Below are positions 46,995-55,695 of a DNA stretch of 64,000 nucleotides, in pieces (the stretch's first letter is position 1; each line of letters starts with the position of its first letter). The position numbers and the translations under genes were made by a program. Under the pieces are notes generated by a model, which saw nothing but the letters and a program-made list of their open reading frames with translations, had not been told where the DNA came from and searched no databases. The stretch comes from Chthoniobacter flavus Ellin428 (lineage in GTDB: Bacteria; Verrucomicrobiota; Verrucomicrobiia; Chthoniobacterales; Chthoniobacteraceae). Location of the stretch: assembly GCF_000173075.1 (NCBI RefSeq), contig NZ_ABVL01000005.1:186001-250000 (forward strand). The letters are read 5' to 3'.

Positions 46995-47834
46995 ATGCTC
47001 AATAAACTTCTCGGAATAGTACCCAACGCCTCGGAGCATGGTGCGCAGGTCGATATGCTGCTCGAGATTTGCCATTGGTTCATGGCCATTCTATTTGTCG
47101 GTTGGTCGATCTTCTTCCTCTATACGATCTGGCGCTTCCATCGCTCCCGCAATCCGAAGGCCGACTATCACGGCGTGCAGAGCAAGGTTTCCACGCACCT
47201 CGAGCTTTCGGTGGTCATCATCGAGGCCTGCTTGCTCCTCGGGTTTGCGGTGCCCATCTGGGCCATGCGCGTGAACGGCGACAACTACCTCGACAACTCC
47301 AAGGCCGTGCGCATTCACTGCATCGCCGAGCAGTTCTCCTGGAACTTCCACTATCCGGGGCCGGATGGTCGTTTCGGTCGCACTGATCCCGCTTTCATCA
47401 GCGCGAGCAATCCGCTGGGCATCGACCCGAACGATCCGGATGGCAAGGACGACTTTGCTTCCAAGTTTGAAGTCCACACCGTGAAGGGGACGCCGACCGT
47501 GGTCGACATCACCTCGCGTGACGTCATCCACAGCTTCGCCGTGCCACACATGCGCGTGGCTCAGGACGCGATCCCCGGTTCCCGTATCCCGATTTGGTTC
47601 CGACCGATCCGCGACGGCCAGTTCGATATTATCTGCGGCCAGCTCTGTGGCGCCGGTCACTTCGGCATGCGCGGTCAGCTCATCGTCGAGTCGCAGAAGG
47701 AATTTGATGAGTGGTCGAAGCAGCAATCCGAACTCGCTCATCCGGCGGCCGCCGCGGCCGCTCCGGCTCCGGGCGCTGCTGCCCCGGCCGCTCCTGCTGC
47801 CACTGCACCGACCGCTCCGGCTCCGGCCAAGTAA
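46995..47834 (+). CDS. ctaC: Cytochrome c oxidase subunit II
   Basis: 279 residues. Two membrane helices (about 27-47 and 72-92) anchor a cupredoxin domain. CuA ligands are His179 (VIHSFAVPHMR), Cys214 and Cys218 (CGQLCGAGHFGM), His222 and Met225. The Glu usually found between the two Cys is Gln216. The chain ends in a 35-residue Ala/Pro tail instead of the fused cytochrome c of caa3 subunit II, so electrons must come from a separate cytochrome. No signal peptide was obvious. It follows the CxxC protein by nine bases. Confidence 0.95.
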   Translation: MLNKLLGIVPNASEHGAQVDMLLEICHWFMAILFVGWSIFFLYTIWRFHRSRNPKADYHGVQSKVSTHLELSVVIIEACLLLGFAVPIWAMRVNGDNYLDNSKAVRIHCIAEQFSWNFHYPGPDGRFGRTDPAFISASNPLGIDPNDPDGKDDFASKFEVHTVKGTPTVVDITSRDVIHSFAVPHMRVAQDAIPGSRIPIWFRPIRDGQFDIICGQLCGAGHFGMRGQLIVESQKEFDEWSKQQSELAHPAAAAAAPAPGAAAPAAPAATAPTAPAPAK

Positions 47835-47894
47835 GTTTTTGCGGGTATCTGTGGTGTTGACTGCGCGGCGCGGTCGGCGACGTTCCCGCTCCTC

Positions 47895-48914
47895 TTGTTC
47901 GTGAATTCCGCCGATCCTCAAACGACCACTTCCAACGCTTGGCTCGCCCGTTTCGCCAAGCTGGTCGTTTGTGTGACGTTCGTCCTCGTCTTCATCGGCG
48001 GGTATACTACGACCTCCGGCGCCGGGATGGCTTTTGCCGACTGGCCGTTAAGCAATGGCTCGCTGAATCCCGCCGGCTGGTGGGAGAATTTCATGATGCG
48101 GTTGGAGCATGGTCACCGCCTCACGGCCGGGTTGGTCATGACGCTGGTGCTGATTCTGTTCTTCTGGGTGCTGTCGCGGCGTCGCCAGCTTCCTCGTGCG
48201 GCCATGCCGCTGGCTTCCTGGGCGCTCGTCGGAGTTCTTTCACAGGCTGTCCTTGGCGGACTTCGGGTGATTCTCGATCCACAGGGGATCGAAGCGACGA
48301 CGACCACGATCGCCACCACCTTCCGGATCCTCCACGGCTGCTTTGCCCAAATTGAGGTTTGCCTCGTGGTTTCCCTCGCGGCGGTGCTTTCGCCGATGTG
48401 GTCGCAGATCGTGGTGAAGCCCTCCTTTCGGAAGGTCGCGCGGCTGGGCTGGCTCACCGCTGGATTCATTTTTGTCCAATTGATCGTTGGCGCGACGATG
48501 CGTCATCTGGGCGCCGGCCTGGCGATTCCGACGTTTCCCTTGGCCCCAGGCGGCGGATTCATGCCGAAGACCCACAACGCCTACGTGGACATGAACTTTA
48601 CCCATACCCGCTTTCTGGCGTTGCTCGTGGCGATTCACGTCATCCTGCTCGCCCGGCGGGCGATCGTTTCCGGTGAAGCCCGGTTGGCCCGGCCGGCGGT
48701 GTTGTTGCTGGTGCTGCTTGTAGCGCAGGTGCTTTTGGGTATGTTCGTCATCTGGCATCTGCGTCCGCCGGTGCTGACCACCTTGCATGTTGTCAATGGC
48801 GCGGCGCTGTTCGCGGCCACTGTCTTCATCGCGGTCCGTGCCAGCCATGCGCCCAATGCCGATGCTACAAACGAATCAGCTTCAACTCATCCCCTCCCGG
48901 AGCCCCAAGCGTGA
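47895..48914 (+). CDS. ctaA: Heme a synthase (COX15/CtaA)
   Basis: 339 residues with eight membrane helices. Conserved family pieces are GYTTTSGAGMAFADWPLSNGS, the His in MMRLEHGHRLTAG, ATTFRILHGCFAQIE, and NFTHTRFLALLVAIHV with a late His. It oxidises heme o to heme a for the oxidase upstream. The start is TTG 47895 or GTG 47901; no strong ribosome site separates them. The farnesyltransferase gene starts in a GTGA overlap with its stop. Confidence 0.93.
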   Translation: MFVNSADPQTTTSNAWLARFAKLVVCVTFVLVFIGGYTTTSGAGMAFADWPLSNGSLNPAGWWENFMMRLEHGHRLTAGLVMTLVLILFFWVLSRRRQLPRAAMPLASWALVGVLSQAVLGGLRVILDPQGIEATTTTIATTFRILHGCFAQIEVCLVVSLAAVLSPMWSQIVVKPSFRKVARLGWLTAGFIFVQLIVGATMRHLGAGLAIPTFPLAPGGGFMPKTHNAYVDMNFTHTRFLALLVAIHVILLARRAIVSGEARLARPAVLLLVLLVAQVLLGMFVIWHLRPPVLTTLHVVNGAALFAATVFIAVRASHAPNADATNESASTHPLPEPQA

Positions 48915-49825
48915 ACCGTAATACCTCGGAACTGACTATCCCGCTGGAGGTTGCACGCGAAGAAGCCGAGCCGGGGATTTGGAGCGACCTGATGGTTCTC
49001 ACCAAGGCGCGCTTGAGCCTGCTGGTCATCATCACCACTTTCGTCGGCTTCTGTGCCGCCACGGATGGACGCCTTGATTGGCTGCTCCTGATGAATGCCG
49101 TGTTGGGTACGACCCTGGCCGCAGGGTCAGCTGCGGTGTTGAACCAATTCATCGAGTGCAACGTGGACCGGCTCATGGAGCGGACCCGTTATCGCCCGCT
49201 GCCGGCCGGTCGGGTGAAGCCGTCGCACGCGCTGGCCCTGGGTATTGTCATGGGTGTGGTCGGTGTTGCCTGGCTGGTGGTGACGGTCAATTCGCTGAGC
49301 GCCCTTCTCGCGGCAGCGACCATCCTGATTTACATCGCCGCCTACACTCCGCTCAAGCGCCGCACGGCGCTTTGCACCATCGTGGGGGCCATTTCCGGGG
49401 CGATTCCGCCGGTCATTGGTTGGGTGGCGGTGAAGCCTTCGCTCAGCCTCGGCGCGTGGGTGCTCTTCGGCATTCTCTTCACTTGGCAGATGCCGCACTT
49501 CCTCGCCATCGCCTGGATGTATCGCGATGACTACGCAGGGGCGGGCTTCGTCATGCTGCGGCGCGACGATGTGACTGGCAGCAAGACAGCGATGGACAGC
49601 CTGCTCTATACCTTTGCGCTGATCGTCATTACGCTCATCCCTTATCACATGGGGATGAACGGCGATATCTACCTCGGTGGGGCGCTCTTGCTCGATGGCG
49701 TGATGCTCCTCTTCGCCGTGCAGTTCCTCATCGAGCGTGAGCGGGCCAGCGCGCGCCGCTTGTTCTTCGCGTCGATTCTTTTCCTCCCGTTGATCCTCGG
49801 TCTCATGGTCTTTACCAAGGCGTGA
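48911..49825 (+). CDS. ctaB: Protoheme IX farnesyltransferase (heme o synthase)
   Basis: 304 residues, eight or nine membrane helices, UbiA family. The two Asp-rich regions are NQFIECNVDRLMERTRYRPLP (N-x-x-x-x-x-x-D) and the loop MYRDDYAGAGFVMLRRDD, and PHFLAIAWMYRDDY is family-specific. It adds farnesyl to heme b to give heme o, the substrate of CtaA encoded just before. GTG start 48911 overlaps the ctaA stop, and the SCO gene starts in the same way at its end. Confidence 0.95.
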   Translation: MNRNTSELTIPLEVAREEAEPGIWSDLMVLTKARLSLLVIITTFVGFCAATDGRLDWLLLMNAVLGTTLAAGSAAVLNQFIECNVDRLMERTRYRPLPAGRVKPSHALALGIVMGVVGVAWLVVTVNSLSALLAAATILIYIAAYTPLKRRTALCTIVGAISGAIPPVIGWVAVKPSLSLGAWVLFGILFTWQMPHFLAIAWMYRDDYAGAGFVMLRRDDVTGSKTAMDSLLYTFALIVITLIPYHMGMNGDIYLGGALLLDGVMLLFAVQFLIERERASARRLFFASILFLPLILGLMVFTKA

Positions 49826-50436
49826 GCGTGCGACCGCTGACCTTTGCGCTGCTCGGTGCAGCCCTGTTTCTCGCCGGCTGCGGCAAACCATCGGATGCCG
49901 TGGTGATCCTGCAGCCGCAGCCAAAGGCCGCCACATTGCAAAAGTATTGGCCGGTCCCGGATTTCTCGCTCACGGAGCGCAGCGGCAAGTCGCTCGGGCT
50001 CGCGGATCTCACCGGCAAGGTGTGGGTCGCCGACTTCTTCTACACGACCTGCCCCGGGCCATGCCCGGCCTTGCAGAGCCGTTTCACCGAGGTGCAGAAG
50101 GCATTGGGGCCGTTGCCCGATGTCCGTTTCCTGTCCATCACCGTCGACCCGCTGAAAGACACGCCGGAGGTGCTGGATGTATATGCGAAGCGCTTCAAGG
50201 CCAGCCCGATGTGGTTCTTTTGCACGGGAGATCGGGACGCCATCGTCAAGCTCGCCCACGATGGATTCAAGCTGCCCATCGCCGGCGGCACGCCCTTGGA
50301 CGGTCCGGTGACGCACACCACGCGCCTCGTTCTCGTCGATCGTTCCGGCATGGTGCGCGGTTTCTACGAGGGAGCTTCCAAGGAAGGTGTGGATGATATT
50401 GTCGGCGACATCCATCGCCTGCTCGACGAGAAGTAA
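49822..50436 (+). CDS. SCO1/SenC copper-delivery lipoprotein
   Basis: 204 residues starting at GTG 49822. A lipoprotein signal ends in LFLAGCGK. The thioredoxin-like domain has the copper-binding C-P-x-x-x-C as DFFYTTCPGPCPALQ, and a conserved His in PVTHTTRLVLVDRSG. SCO proteins insert copper into, or reduce, the CuA site of subunit II. It ends the heme and copper assembly block with a DUF420 gene six bases downstream. Confidence 0.93.
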   Translation: MSVRPLTFALLGAALFLAGCGKPSDAVVILQPQPKAATLQKYWPVPDFSLTERSGKSLGLADLTGKVWVADFFYTTCPGPCPALQSRFTEVQKALGPLPDVRFLSITVDPLKDTPEVLDVYAKRFKASPMWFFCTGDRDAIVKLAHDGFKLPIAGGTPLDGPVTHTTRLVLVDRSGMVRGFYEGASKEGVDDIVGDIHRLLDEK

Positions 50437-50442
50437 CGCCTC

Positions 50443-50886
50443 ATGCATGCCTCCGATCTGCCGCTGATCAACGCCAGCCTCAATGCGTTGAGCACGGTTT
50501 TTATTCTAGGTGGCATTGCGTTCATCAAGAACGACATGAAACAGGCGCACATCCTTTCGATGATTTGTGCGCTCGTGACCTCGACGGTCTTTCTCGGCTG
50601 CTATCTGACGTATCATTATCTCAAGCATGGCGTGGTCACCCACTTCACCTATCCGGGTTGGCCGAAGGCGCTCTACTTCTTCATCCTCGGGACGCACACG
50701 CCCCTGGCCGCTCTTACGGTCCCGCTCGTCCTGATGACGATCATCCCGGCCTTCAAGGCGATCTACGAAAAGCACCGCCGGATCGCCAAGTGGACCTTTC
50801 CCATCTGGCTCTACGTCTCCGTCACCGGCGTGCTCGTGTATCTCATGCTCTACGTCTGGTTTCCGTCGTCGGAGATCGTGCGGTAA
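50443..50886 (+). CDS. DUF420 membrane protein (CtaM/YozB-like)
   Basis: 147 residues, four membrane helices with conserved His: LPLINASLNALSTVFILGG, FLGCYLTYHYLKHG, FFILGTHTPLAALTVPLV and HRRIAKWTFPIWLYVSVTG. DUF420 proteins accompany heme-copper oxidase assembly genes and the related CtaM is needed for oxidase function in Gram-positives. This is the last gene of the respiratory cluster. Its exact task is not known. Confidence 0.9.
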   Translation: MHASDLPLINASLNALSTVFILGGIAFIKNDMKQAHILSMICALVTSTVFLGCYLTYHYLKHGVVTHFTYPGWPKALYFFILGTHTPLAALTVPLVLMTIIPAFKAIYEKHRRIAKWTFPIWLYVSVTGVLVYLMLYVWFPSSEIVR

Positions 50887-50892
50887 AAAATC

Positions 50893-51930
50893 ATGGAATA
50901 CAGACTACTTGGCGGTTCAGGACTGAAGGTCCCGGTTCTCACTCTCGGCACCGGCACCTTTGGCGGAAAGGGGCATGTGATGTTCAACGCCTGGGGCCAC
51001 ACGGAAGGCCAGGAAGCGACGCGCCTCGTGGACATCGCGCTCGAGGCCGGTGTCAACATGTTCGACAGCGCGGATGTTTATTCCGAAGGAAATTCTGAGA
51101 CAGTGCTCGGGCAGGCGATCGCTGGCCGGCGCGACCAGGTGCTGATTTCGACCAAGGCGACTTTCCGTAGCGGAGAAGGACCGAATGATGTCGGCTCTTC
51201 GCGGCACCATCTCACCCGGGCCGTCGAGGGCAGCCTGCGGCGCTTGGGGACAGATTACATCGATCTCTTTCAACTCCACGCTTACGACGCGCAAACTCCA
51301 CACGAGGAAGTGCTCGGTACCCTGGACGATCTCGTTCGCGCGGGGAAGATCCGCTATGTCGGCGTCTCGAATTTCTCCGGTTGGCATCTCATGAAAGCCC
51401 TGGCGGTGTCCGAGAAATACGGGCTGCCTCGGTATGTGGCGCATCAGGCCTACTATTCGCTGGTGGGGCGCGATTACGAATGGGAGCTTATGCCGCTGGG
51501 CCTGGACCAGAAGGTCGGTGCGGTGGTGTGGAGTCCGCTCGGTTGGGCCCGGCTCACGGGGAAAATCCGCCGTGGACACCCGGCGCCGGAAGTCTCGCGG
51601 TTGAAGGATCCACTGAATCTCGAAAAGGGGCCGCAGGTGTCCGAGGAGTATCTCTACAAAGTGGTCGACGCCATCGATGCCATTGCCGCCGAAACCGGCA
51701 AGACCGTCCCGCAAATTGCGCTGAACTGGGTGCTGCAGCGGCCGACGGTTTCCACGATCATCATTGGTGCGCGGAATGAAGAGCAACTGCGGGCGAACTT
51801 GGGTGCGGTCGGTTGGAACCTCACGCCGGAACAAGTCGCCAAACTTGACGAGGCCAGCGCCGTGCCACGGGCTTATCCGTACTGGCACCAAGCCGGCTTC
51901 GCGGAGCGGAACCCGTTTCCGACGTCGTAG
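50893..51930 (+). CDS. Aldo/keto reductase
   Basis: 345 residues, TIM-barrel aldo/keto reductase. Catalytic set: Asp and Tyr in FDSADVYSEGNSE near residues 57-62, Lys in ISTKATF, and His in FQLHAYDAQ. The NADPH-binding end has TIIIGARNEEQLRAN. It is close to the YajO/YhdN group that reduces small aldehydes and ketones. It follows the DUF420 gene by six bases but is functionally unrelated; it may be read through from the respiratory operon. Confidence 0.93.
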   Translation: MEYRLLGGSGLKVPVLTLGTGTFGGKGHVMFNAWGHTEGQEATRLVDIALEAGVNMFDSADVYSEGNSETVLGQAIAGRRDQVLISTKATFRSGEGPNDVGSSRHHLTRAVEGSLRRLGTDYIDLFQLHAYDAQTPHEEVLGTLDDLVRAGKIRYVGVSNFSGWHLMKALAVSEKYGLPRYVAHQAYYSLVGRDYEWELMPLGLDQKVGAVVWSPLGWARLTGKIRRGHPAPEVSRLKDPLNLEKGPQVSEEYLYKVVDAIDAIAAETGKTVPQIALNWVLQRPTVSTIIIGARNEEQLRANLGAVGWNLTPEQVAKLDEASAVPRAYPYWHQAGFAERNPFPTS

Positions 51931-52004
51931 GCCGGCGATTTGGCGCGCCAGCGTTTTGGAGTGCGCCTGACCTCTGGCGCCTTTGGGAAGTGGATCGATG
52001 AACC

Positions 52005-53084
52005 TTACAGCCCTTCGTCCTCCGGTGGGAGGAAGACGCGGAAGCGATTCTTGTCGATCGCCTTCATGTAGGCCTCGTGCGGGCTGACAATGCCCTGCTG
52101 CATGACCTTCCAGATGGCGTCGTCCATGAATTGCATGCCCGAACCGCCACCGGCCACGATCACGTCCTGCAATTTCTGGGTGGCACCTTCGCGGATGATG
52201 GCCGAGGCCGCGCTGTTGACCACGAGAATTTCGTTCACCGCGAGACGGCCGCCGCCGACTTCCGCCGTCTTTTTCAAGAGCAACTGGGCGACGACGCCAC
52301 GCAGCGACGCGGCGAGCATGGTGCGCACCTGGGCCTGCTGATCGCTCGGAAACACGTCGATCATACGATCGACGGTTTTGCGCGCGTTGTTCGTGTGCAG
52401 GGTGCCGAAGACGAGCAGACCGGTTTCCGCCGCGGTGAGCGCGAGCTGAATGGTTTCCAAGTCGCGCATTTCGCCCACGAGCACGATGTCCGCGTCTTCG
52501 CGCAAAGCCGCTTTCAGGCCCTGCGGGAAGCTCGGGGTATTCTCCGGCACTTCGCGCTGGGTGATGATCGACTTCTTGTTTTTGTGCACGAATTCGATCG
52601 GCTCTTCGACGGTGATGATGTGCCGGGTGAAGTTAACGTTGATGTAGTCAATCAGCGCCGCGAGCGTCGTCGATTTACCCGAGCCGGTCGGGCCCGTGAC
52701 GAGCACGAGACCACCGCGCAGGTGGCCGAACTCTTTCACGACGGGCGGGATGCCGAGTTGATCGAGCGTGAGAATTTTCGTCGGGATGAGACGAAACACG
52801 CAACCGAAGCCGCGGGTCTGCTTGAGATAGTTGCAGCGGAAGCGCGAGTGCTCATCCATCTCGTAGGCGAAGTCGAGGTCGCCGACCTCGAGATAGCGCG
52901 CCCAGCGATCCGGCCCGGCGATCTCGCTCATCATGTAAGCCATCTCTTCGTTGGTGAGCTCTTCGTTGCGAATCGGCATCACCTCGCCATGTCGGCGAAT
53001 CTTCGGCGGTTGTCCTTCGGCAAGATGCAAATCGGACGCACCGGCGTTTACGAGGACTTCGAAAAACTGATCGATGTAAGGCAT
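52005..53084 (-). CDS. pilT: Twitching motility ATPase PilT
   Basis: 359 residues. The N-terminal PAS-like part starts GASDLHLAEGQPPKIRRHG. The ATPase has Walker A GPTGSGKST (131-139), the Asp box DIVLVGEMRDLETIQ with catalytic Glu, and the His box in FGTLHTNNARKTVDRMIDVFP. PilT hexamers pull type IV pili in. A second pilT paralogue lies upstream on the same strand, with a four-helix-bundle gene between them. No pilus structural genes are in the window. Confidence 0.95.
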   Translation of the reverse strand: MPYIDQFFEVLVNAGASDLHLAEGQPPKIRRHGEVMPIRNEELTNEEMAYMMSEIAGPDRWARYLEVGDLDFAYEMDEHSRFRCNYLKQTRGFGCVFRLIPTKILTLDQLGIPPVVKEFGHLRGGLVLVTGPTGSGKSTTLAALIDYINVNFTRHIITVEEPIEFVHKNKKSIITQREVPENTPSFPQGLKAALREDADIVLVGEMRDLETIQLALTAAETGLLVFGTLHTNNARKTVDRMIDVFPSDQQAQVRTMLAASLRGVVAQLLLKKTAEVGGGRLAVNEILVVNSAASAIIREGATQKLQDVIVAGGGSGMQFMDDAIWKVMQQGIVSPHEAYMKAIDKNRFRVFLPPEDEGL

Positions 53085-53100
53085 GGGGGAGGGGAAAAGT

Positions 53101-53132
53101 GAATAGTTGAGAGTTGATGGTTGATAGCCGTC
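53101..53132 (+). repeat. Inverted repeat flanking the four-helix-bundle gene (left)
   Basis: AGTTGA-type heptads lead into GTTGATAGCCG at 53120-53130. The last 11 bases recur, inverted, at 53522-53532, so the two copies bracket the four-helix-bundle gene. Confidence 0.6.
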
Positions 53133-53150
53133 TTTCGTGAAAGCGACGGC

Positions 53151-53507
53151 TTAATCTGGAATCAGCGATTTCCGGAGGCCGCTGAGCATGCGGCCCTGCT
53201 CCTCGGCGGAAGTGTAAAGTTGTTGAAATTGCTCTTCGGTCAAAAAGCCCTGATTTTTCGCGATGAAGGATTGGGAGATCACTTCGAAAAGGGATCCAGT
53301 GGCGATTTCGATGAAGCGCGCGAAATCGTTTTTCGATACTCGCGATGTGCCTTCCGCGATATTCGAGGAGATTGAAACCGCGGCCCGACGCATCTGATTC
53401 GTCAGGCCAAATCGCTCTTCGGAAGGGAAATGGCGTGTCGTCGCATACACCGAATCGGCAAAGGCGATCGCTCTATGCCAGACGTCCAGTTTTTCAAAAT
53501 TAAACAT
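53151..53507 (-). CDS. Four-helix-bundle protein (23S rRNA intervening-sequence/Avd-like family)
   Basis: 118 residues matching the family found in 23S rRNA intervening sequences: start FEKLDVWHRAIAFADSVYA, then FGLTNQMRRAAVSISSNIAEG near residues 34-54, and FARFIEIATGSLFEVISQ. Four amphipathic helices are expected. Its biochemical role is not settled; the relative Avd binds nucleic acid in diversity-generating retroelements. The gene sits alone between two pilT copies, bordered by inverted repeats, which suggests it moved here as a unit. No reverse transcriptase or target repeat was seen. Confidence 0.88.
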   Translation of the reverse strand: MFNFEKLDVWHRAIAFADSVYATTRHFPSEERFGLTNQMRRAAVSISSNIAEGTSRVSKNDFARFIEIATGSLFEVISQSFIAKNQGFLTEEQFQQLYTSAEEQGRMLSGLRKSLIPD

Positions 53508-53521
53508 GGGTCTCGGAAGGC

Positions 53522-53555
53522 GCGGCTATCAACTATCAACTATAAACCATCAACT
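53522..53555 (-). repeat. Inverted repeat flanking the four-helix-bundle gene (right)
   Basis: CGGCTATCAAC at 53522-53532 is the exact complement of 53120-53130. It is followed by further ATCAACT and ACCATCAACT heptad-like copies up to 53555, mirroring the left side loosely. Confidence 0.6.
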
Positions 53556-53560
53556 TTTCT

Positions 53561-54688
53561 TCACGCGGCGAAATGTTGCTTCATGAGCGCTTTCTGCTCC
53601 GCGCGGGCGTAGGCTTCTTCCTGCGAGATGATGCCGGCGTCGTAGAGCTCCACGAGGGAATCGTCCATCAGCTTCATGCCTTGCTTCTTGCCGGTTTGCA
53701 TGACGCCGGGGAGCATGAAGGTTCGGGCGTCGCGGATGAGCGCGCCGACGGCGGGCGTGTTGACGAGAATCTCCATGGCGAGCGCGCGGCCGCGGCCGTC
53801 TTTGCGCGGGACGAGTTGCTGCGAGATGATGCCGCGCAGGGATTCGCTGACCATGACGCGAATCTGTTCGCGTTGATCGACGGGGAAAACGTCGAGGACG
53901 CGGTCGAGAGTTCGGGCGGCGTTGCCGGTGTGCAGCGTGCCCATCACAAGGTGTCCGGTTTCCGAGGCGGTGATGGCGAGCTGGATGGTTTCCAGGTCGC
54001 GCATTTCACCGACCATGATCACGTCCGGATCTTCACGGAGAGAACCGCGGAGCGCGGCGGCGAAGGAGCGGGTGTGGGTGTGCACTTCGCGCTGGGTGAC
54101 GTGGCAGTTTTTCGAATTGATGATGTATTCGATCGGGTCCTCGAGGGTGATGATGTGATCGTGCCGGTTGCGATTCACTTCCTCGATCAGCGAGGCGAGG
54201 GTGGTCGATTTGCCGGAACCCACCGAGCCGGTGACGAGCACGAGGCCGTTGTGATACTGCGTGAGGAGCTTGAGCGACTCGGGCAGGCCGAGTTCATCCA
54301 TGGTGCGCAGGTTCGTGCTGATGACGCGGAAAACGAGATCGATGCCGATGCGCTGGCGCACGACGCTCGCGCGGAAACGGCCGATGGGATTGGCATAGGC
54401 GAAGTCGACGTCGCCCCGCTCGGCGAGCAGATGCTTTTGATGGTCGTCGAGGAAGCCCATGGCCAGCGATTCGGTGTCGGCGGCGGAGAGTTTGTCGGCT
54501 TGCAGCCAGACGGGCTCGAGGATGCCGTTGCGCCGCCAGATCGGTTGGGCGTTCACCCCGAGGTGAATATCCGAGGCGCCCGACTCCTGAGCGATCTGCA
54601 GATATTGGTCGACGTGGGCGAGGGTGTGGACGGCTTCCTGTGAGACCTCTACGGTGGGCTGGTTCGGGGTGGGGGTTGTGTCTGCCAT
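53561..54688 (-). CDS. PilT/PilU-like pilus retraction ATPase
   Basis: 375 residues, clearly paralogous to the neighbouring pilT but divergent. It has SGASDIHLGVNAQPIWRRNG near the N-terminus, Walker A GSVGSGKST (first glycine-box residue changed from P-T to S-V), VIMVGEMRDLETIQLAI and MGTLHTGNAARTLDRVLDVFP. The C-terminal tail (EEAYARAEQKALMKQHF) is of the PilT/PilU type. It is probably an accessory retraction motor. The two ATPases are separated only by the four-helix-bundle unit. Confidence 0.93.
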   Translation of the reverse strand: MADTTPTPNQPTVEVSQEAVHTLAHVDQYLQIAQESGASDIHLGVNAQPIWRRNGILEPVWLQADKLSAADTESLAMGFLDDHQKHLLAERGDVDFAYANPIGRFRASVVRQRIGIDLVFRVISTNLRTMDELGLPESLKLLTQYHNGLVLVTGSVGSGKSTTLASLIEEVNRNRHDHIITLEDPIEYIINSKNCHVTQREVHTHTRSFAAALRGSLREDPDVIMVGEMRDLETIQLAITASETGHLVMGTLHTGNAARTLDRVLDVFPVDQREQIRVMVSESLRGIISQQLVPRKDGRGRALAMEILVNTPAVGALIRDARTFMLPGVMQTGKKQGMKLMDDSLVELYDAGIISQEEAYARAEQKALMKQHFAA

Positions 54689-54906
54689 GCGCGGGCGGAA
54701 AATGGTCTCAGCAGGTGGGGGTTTGCAACCAAAACTTGCCGAGGTTTGTAAATCGACGAAGTGGCGTAGTTGGAAGGTTTGAAGAGAACGGTTTGGGACT
54801 CGGGAAGTCGCGGAAAATATTGCCTACGTGCCGGCACGGCGAGACCGCGGTGGAAATGAGGCGGATGGGGGGAGGAGCTTCGTCGGGAAAAAAGAAACGC
54901 TGCCGG

Positions 54907-55296
54907 TCAGCGCGAATCGCTGCCGTAGCGATTGCCCTTTTCGAAATAATCGGCCATCCAGCGCGTGGCCCAGCCGATCAATGTCGGCTTTGCGATGTCG
55001 AAAGCGATCTTCAGAGCGGCCATGAGCAGCCCGGCCTTTTCGACTTTCTCGACGGTCGGCGCGGCTTTTTTCCCTTCTTTGACCACGACCTTCTTCCGGC
55101 CAAACGGCAGTCGGGAGACGAAGAGACCGATCAGGATCGCGGCGCCAATCCACATCGCGGGATGGGTCTTGAAGGCCCGGCGCGCGCGCGCGGCGAAGTC
55201 CAGGTCGCGCCCCAACGCGCGCACGTTGGTCGTGATCTGCTTTCGCGAACTCGCGAGTTGGGCGGTCAGTTCGGCTTTGCGTTCGTCTTCAGCCAT
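54907..55296 (-). CDS. YqjK-like small membrane-associated protein, unknown
   Basis: 129 residues. An N-terminal basic helix (ERKAELTAQLASSRKQITTN) leads to a hydrophobic helix (AMWIGAAILIGLFVSRLPFG, about 47-66) and a second one (GLLMAALKIAFDIAKPTLIGW). It overlaps the YqjE-like gene upstream by 31 bases. The order of a DUF883-type gene, a YqjE-like gene and this gene mirrors yqjD-yqjE-yqjK of enterobacteria. That positional match is the main reason for the call. Confidence 0.65.
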   Translation of the reverse strand: MAEDERKAELTAQLASSRKQITTNVRALGRDLDFAARARRAFKTHPAMWIGAAILIGLFVSRLPFGRKKVVVKEGKKAAPTVEKVEKAGLLMAALKIAFDIAKPTLIGWATRWMADYFEKGNRYGSDSR

Positions 55297-55688
55297 TCCT
55301 GGTCCTTTTTAAGTTCAGCGAGGGTGATCGGGAAAAGCGGCACGCCGAGTCGTGTCCTGGCAATGAGCAGGAGTAATCCCGCACCGAGAAGATGGAGCAC
55401 GGCCGCGCCAAAGAGCACCCACACCCACGCGTGCCCGCCAAAGGCCAGGCCGATGAGAAAGGCCACGGCGATGACGAGAAAGAAATAGCCGAAGATCAGC
55501 AGCACGAGGGCGACGATGGCCAGCCCGAGGATGATGCCGAGATGGATCGCGGCTTCCTTGCTTTCGATCCCAGCCAGTTCGAGGCGCGCGTGCAGATACG
55601 CCAATTTGGCGGCCAGCAGTGCGGAGAGATGTCCGAACAGCCCGGCTTCTTTCGCAGGACGAACTTCTTCCGTGGTTGCGTCGGGCAT
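55266..55688 (-). CDS. YqjE-like phage-holin superfamily membrane protein
   Basis: 140 residues. It opens with a helix (GLFGHLSALLAAKLAYLHARLELAGIE, about 14-40) typical of YqjE/holin-X proteins, followed by two long membrane helices (about 48-95). The end (LGVPLFPITLAELKKDQEWL) is the family tail. Such proteins are non-lytic envelope components. The gene lies seven bases after the DUF883-like gene. Confidence 0.8.
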   Translation of the reverse strand: MPDATTEEVRPAKEAGLFGHLSALLAAKLAYLHARLELAGIESKEAAIHLGIILGLAIVALVLLIFGYFFLVIAVAFLIGLAFGGHAWVWVLFGAAVLHLLGAGLLLLIARTRLGVPLFPITLAELKKDQEWLKTNAKPN

Positions 55689-55695
55689 GCGTGAG

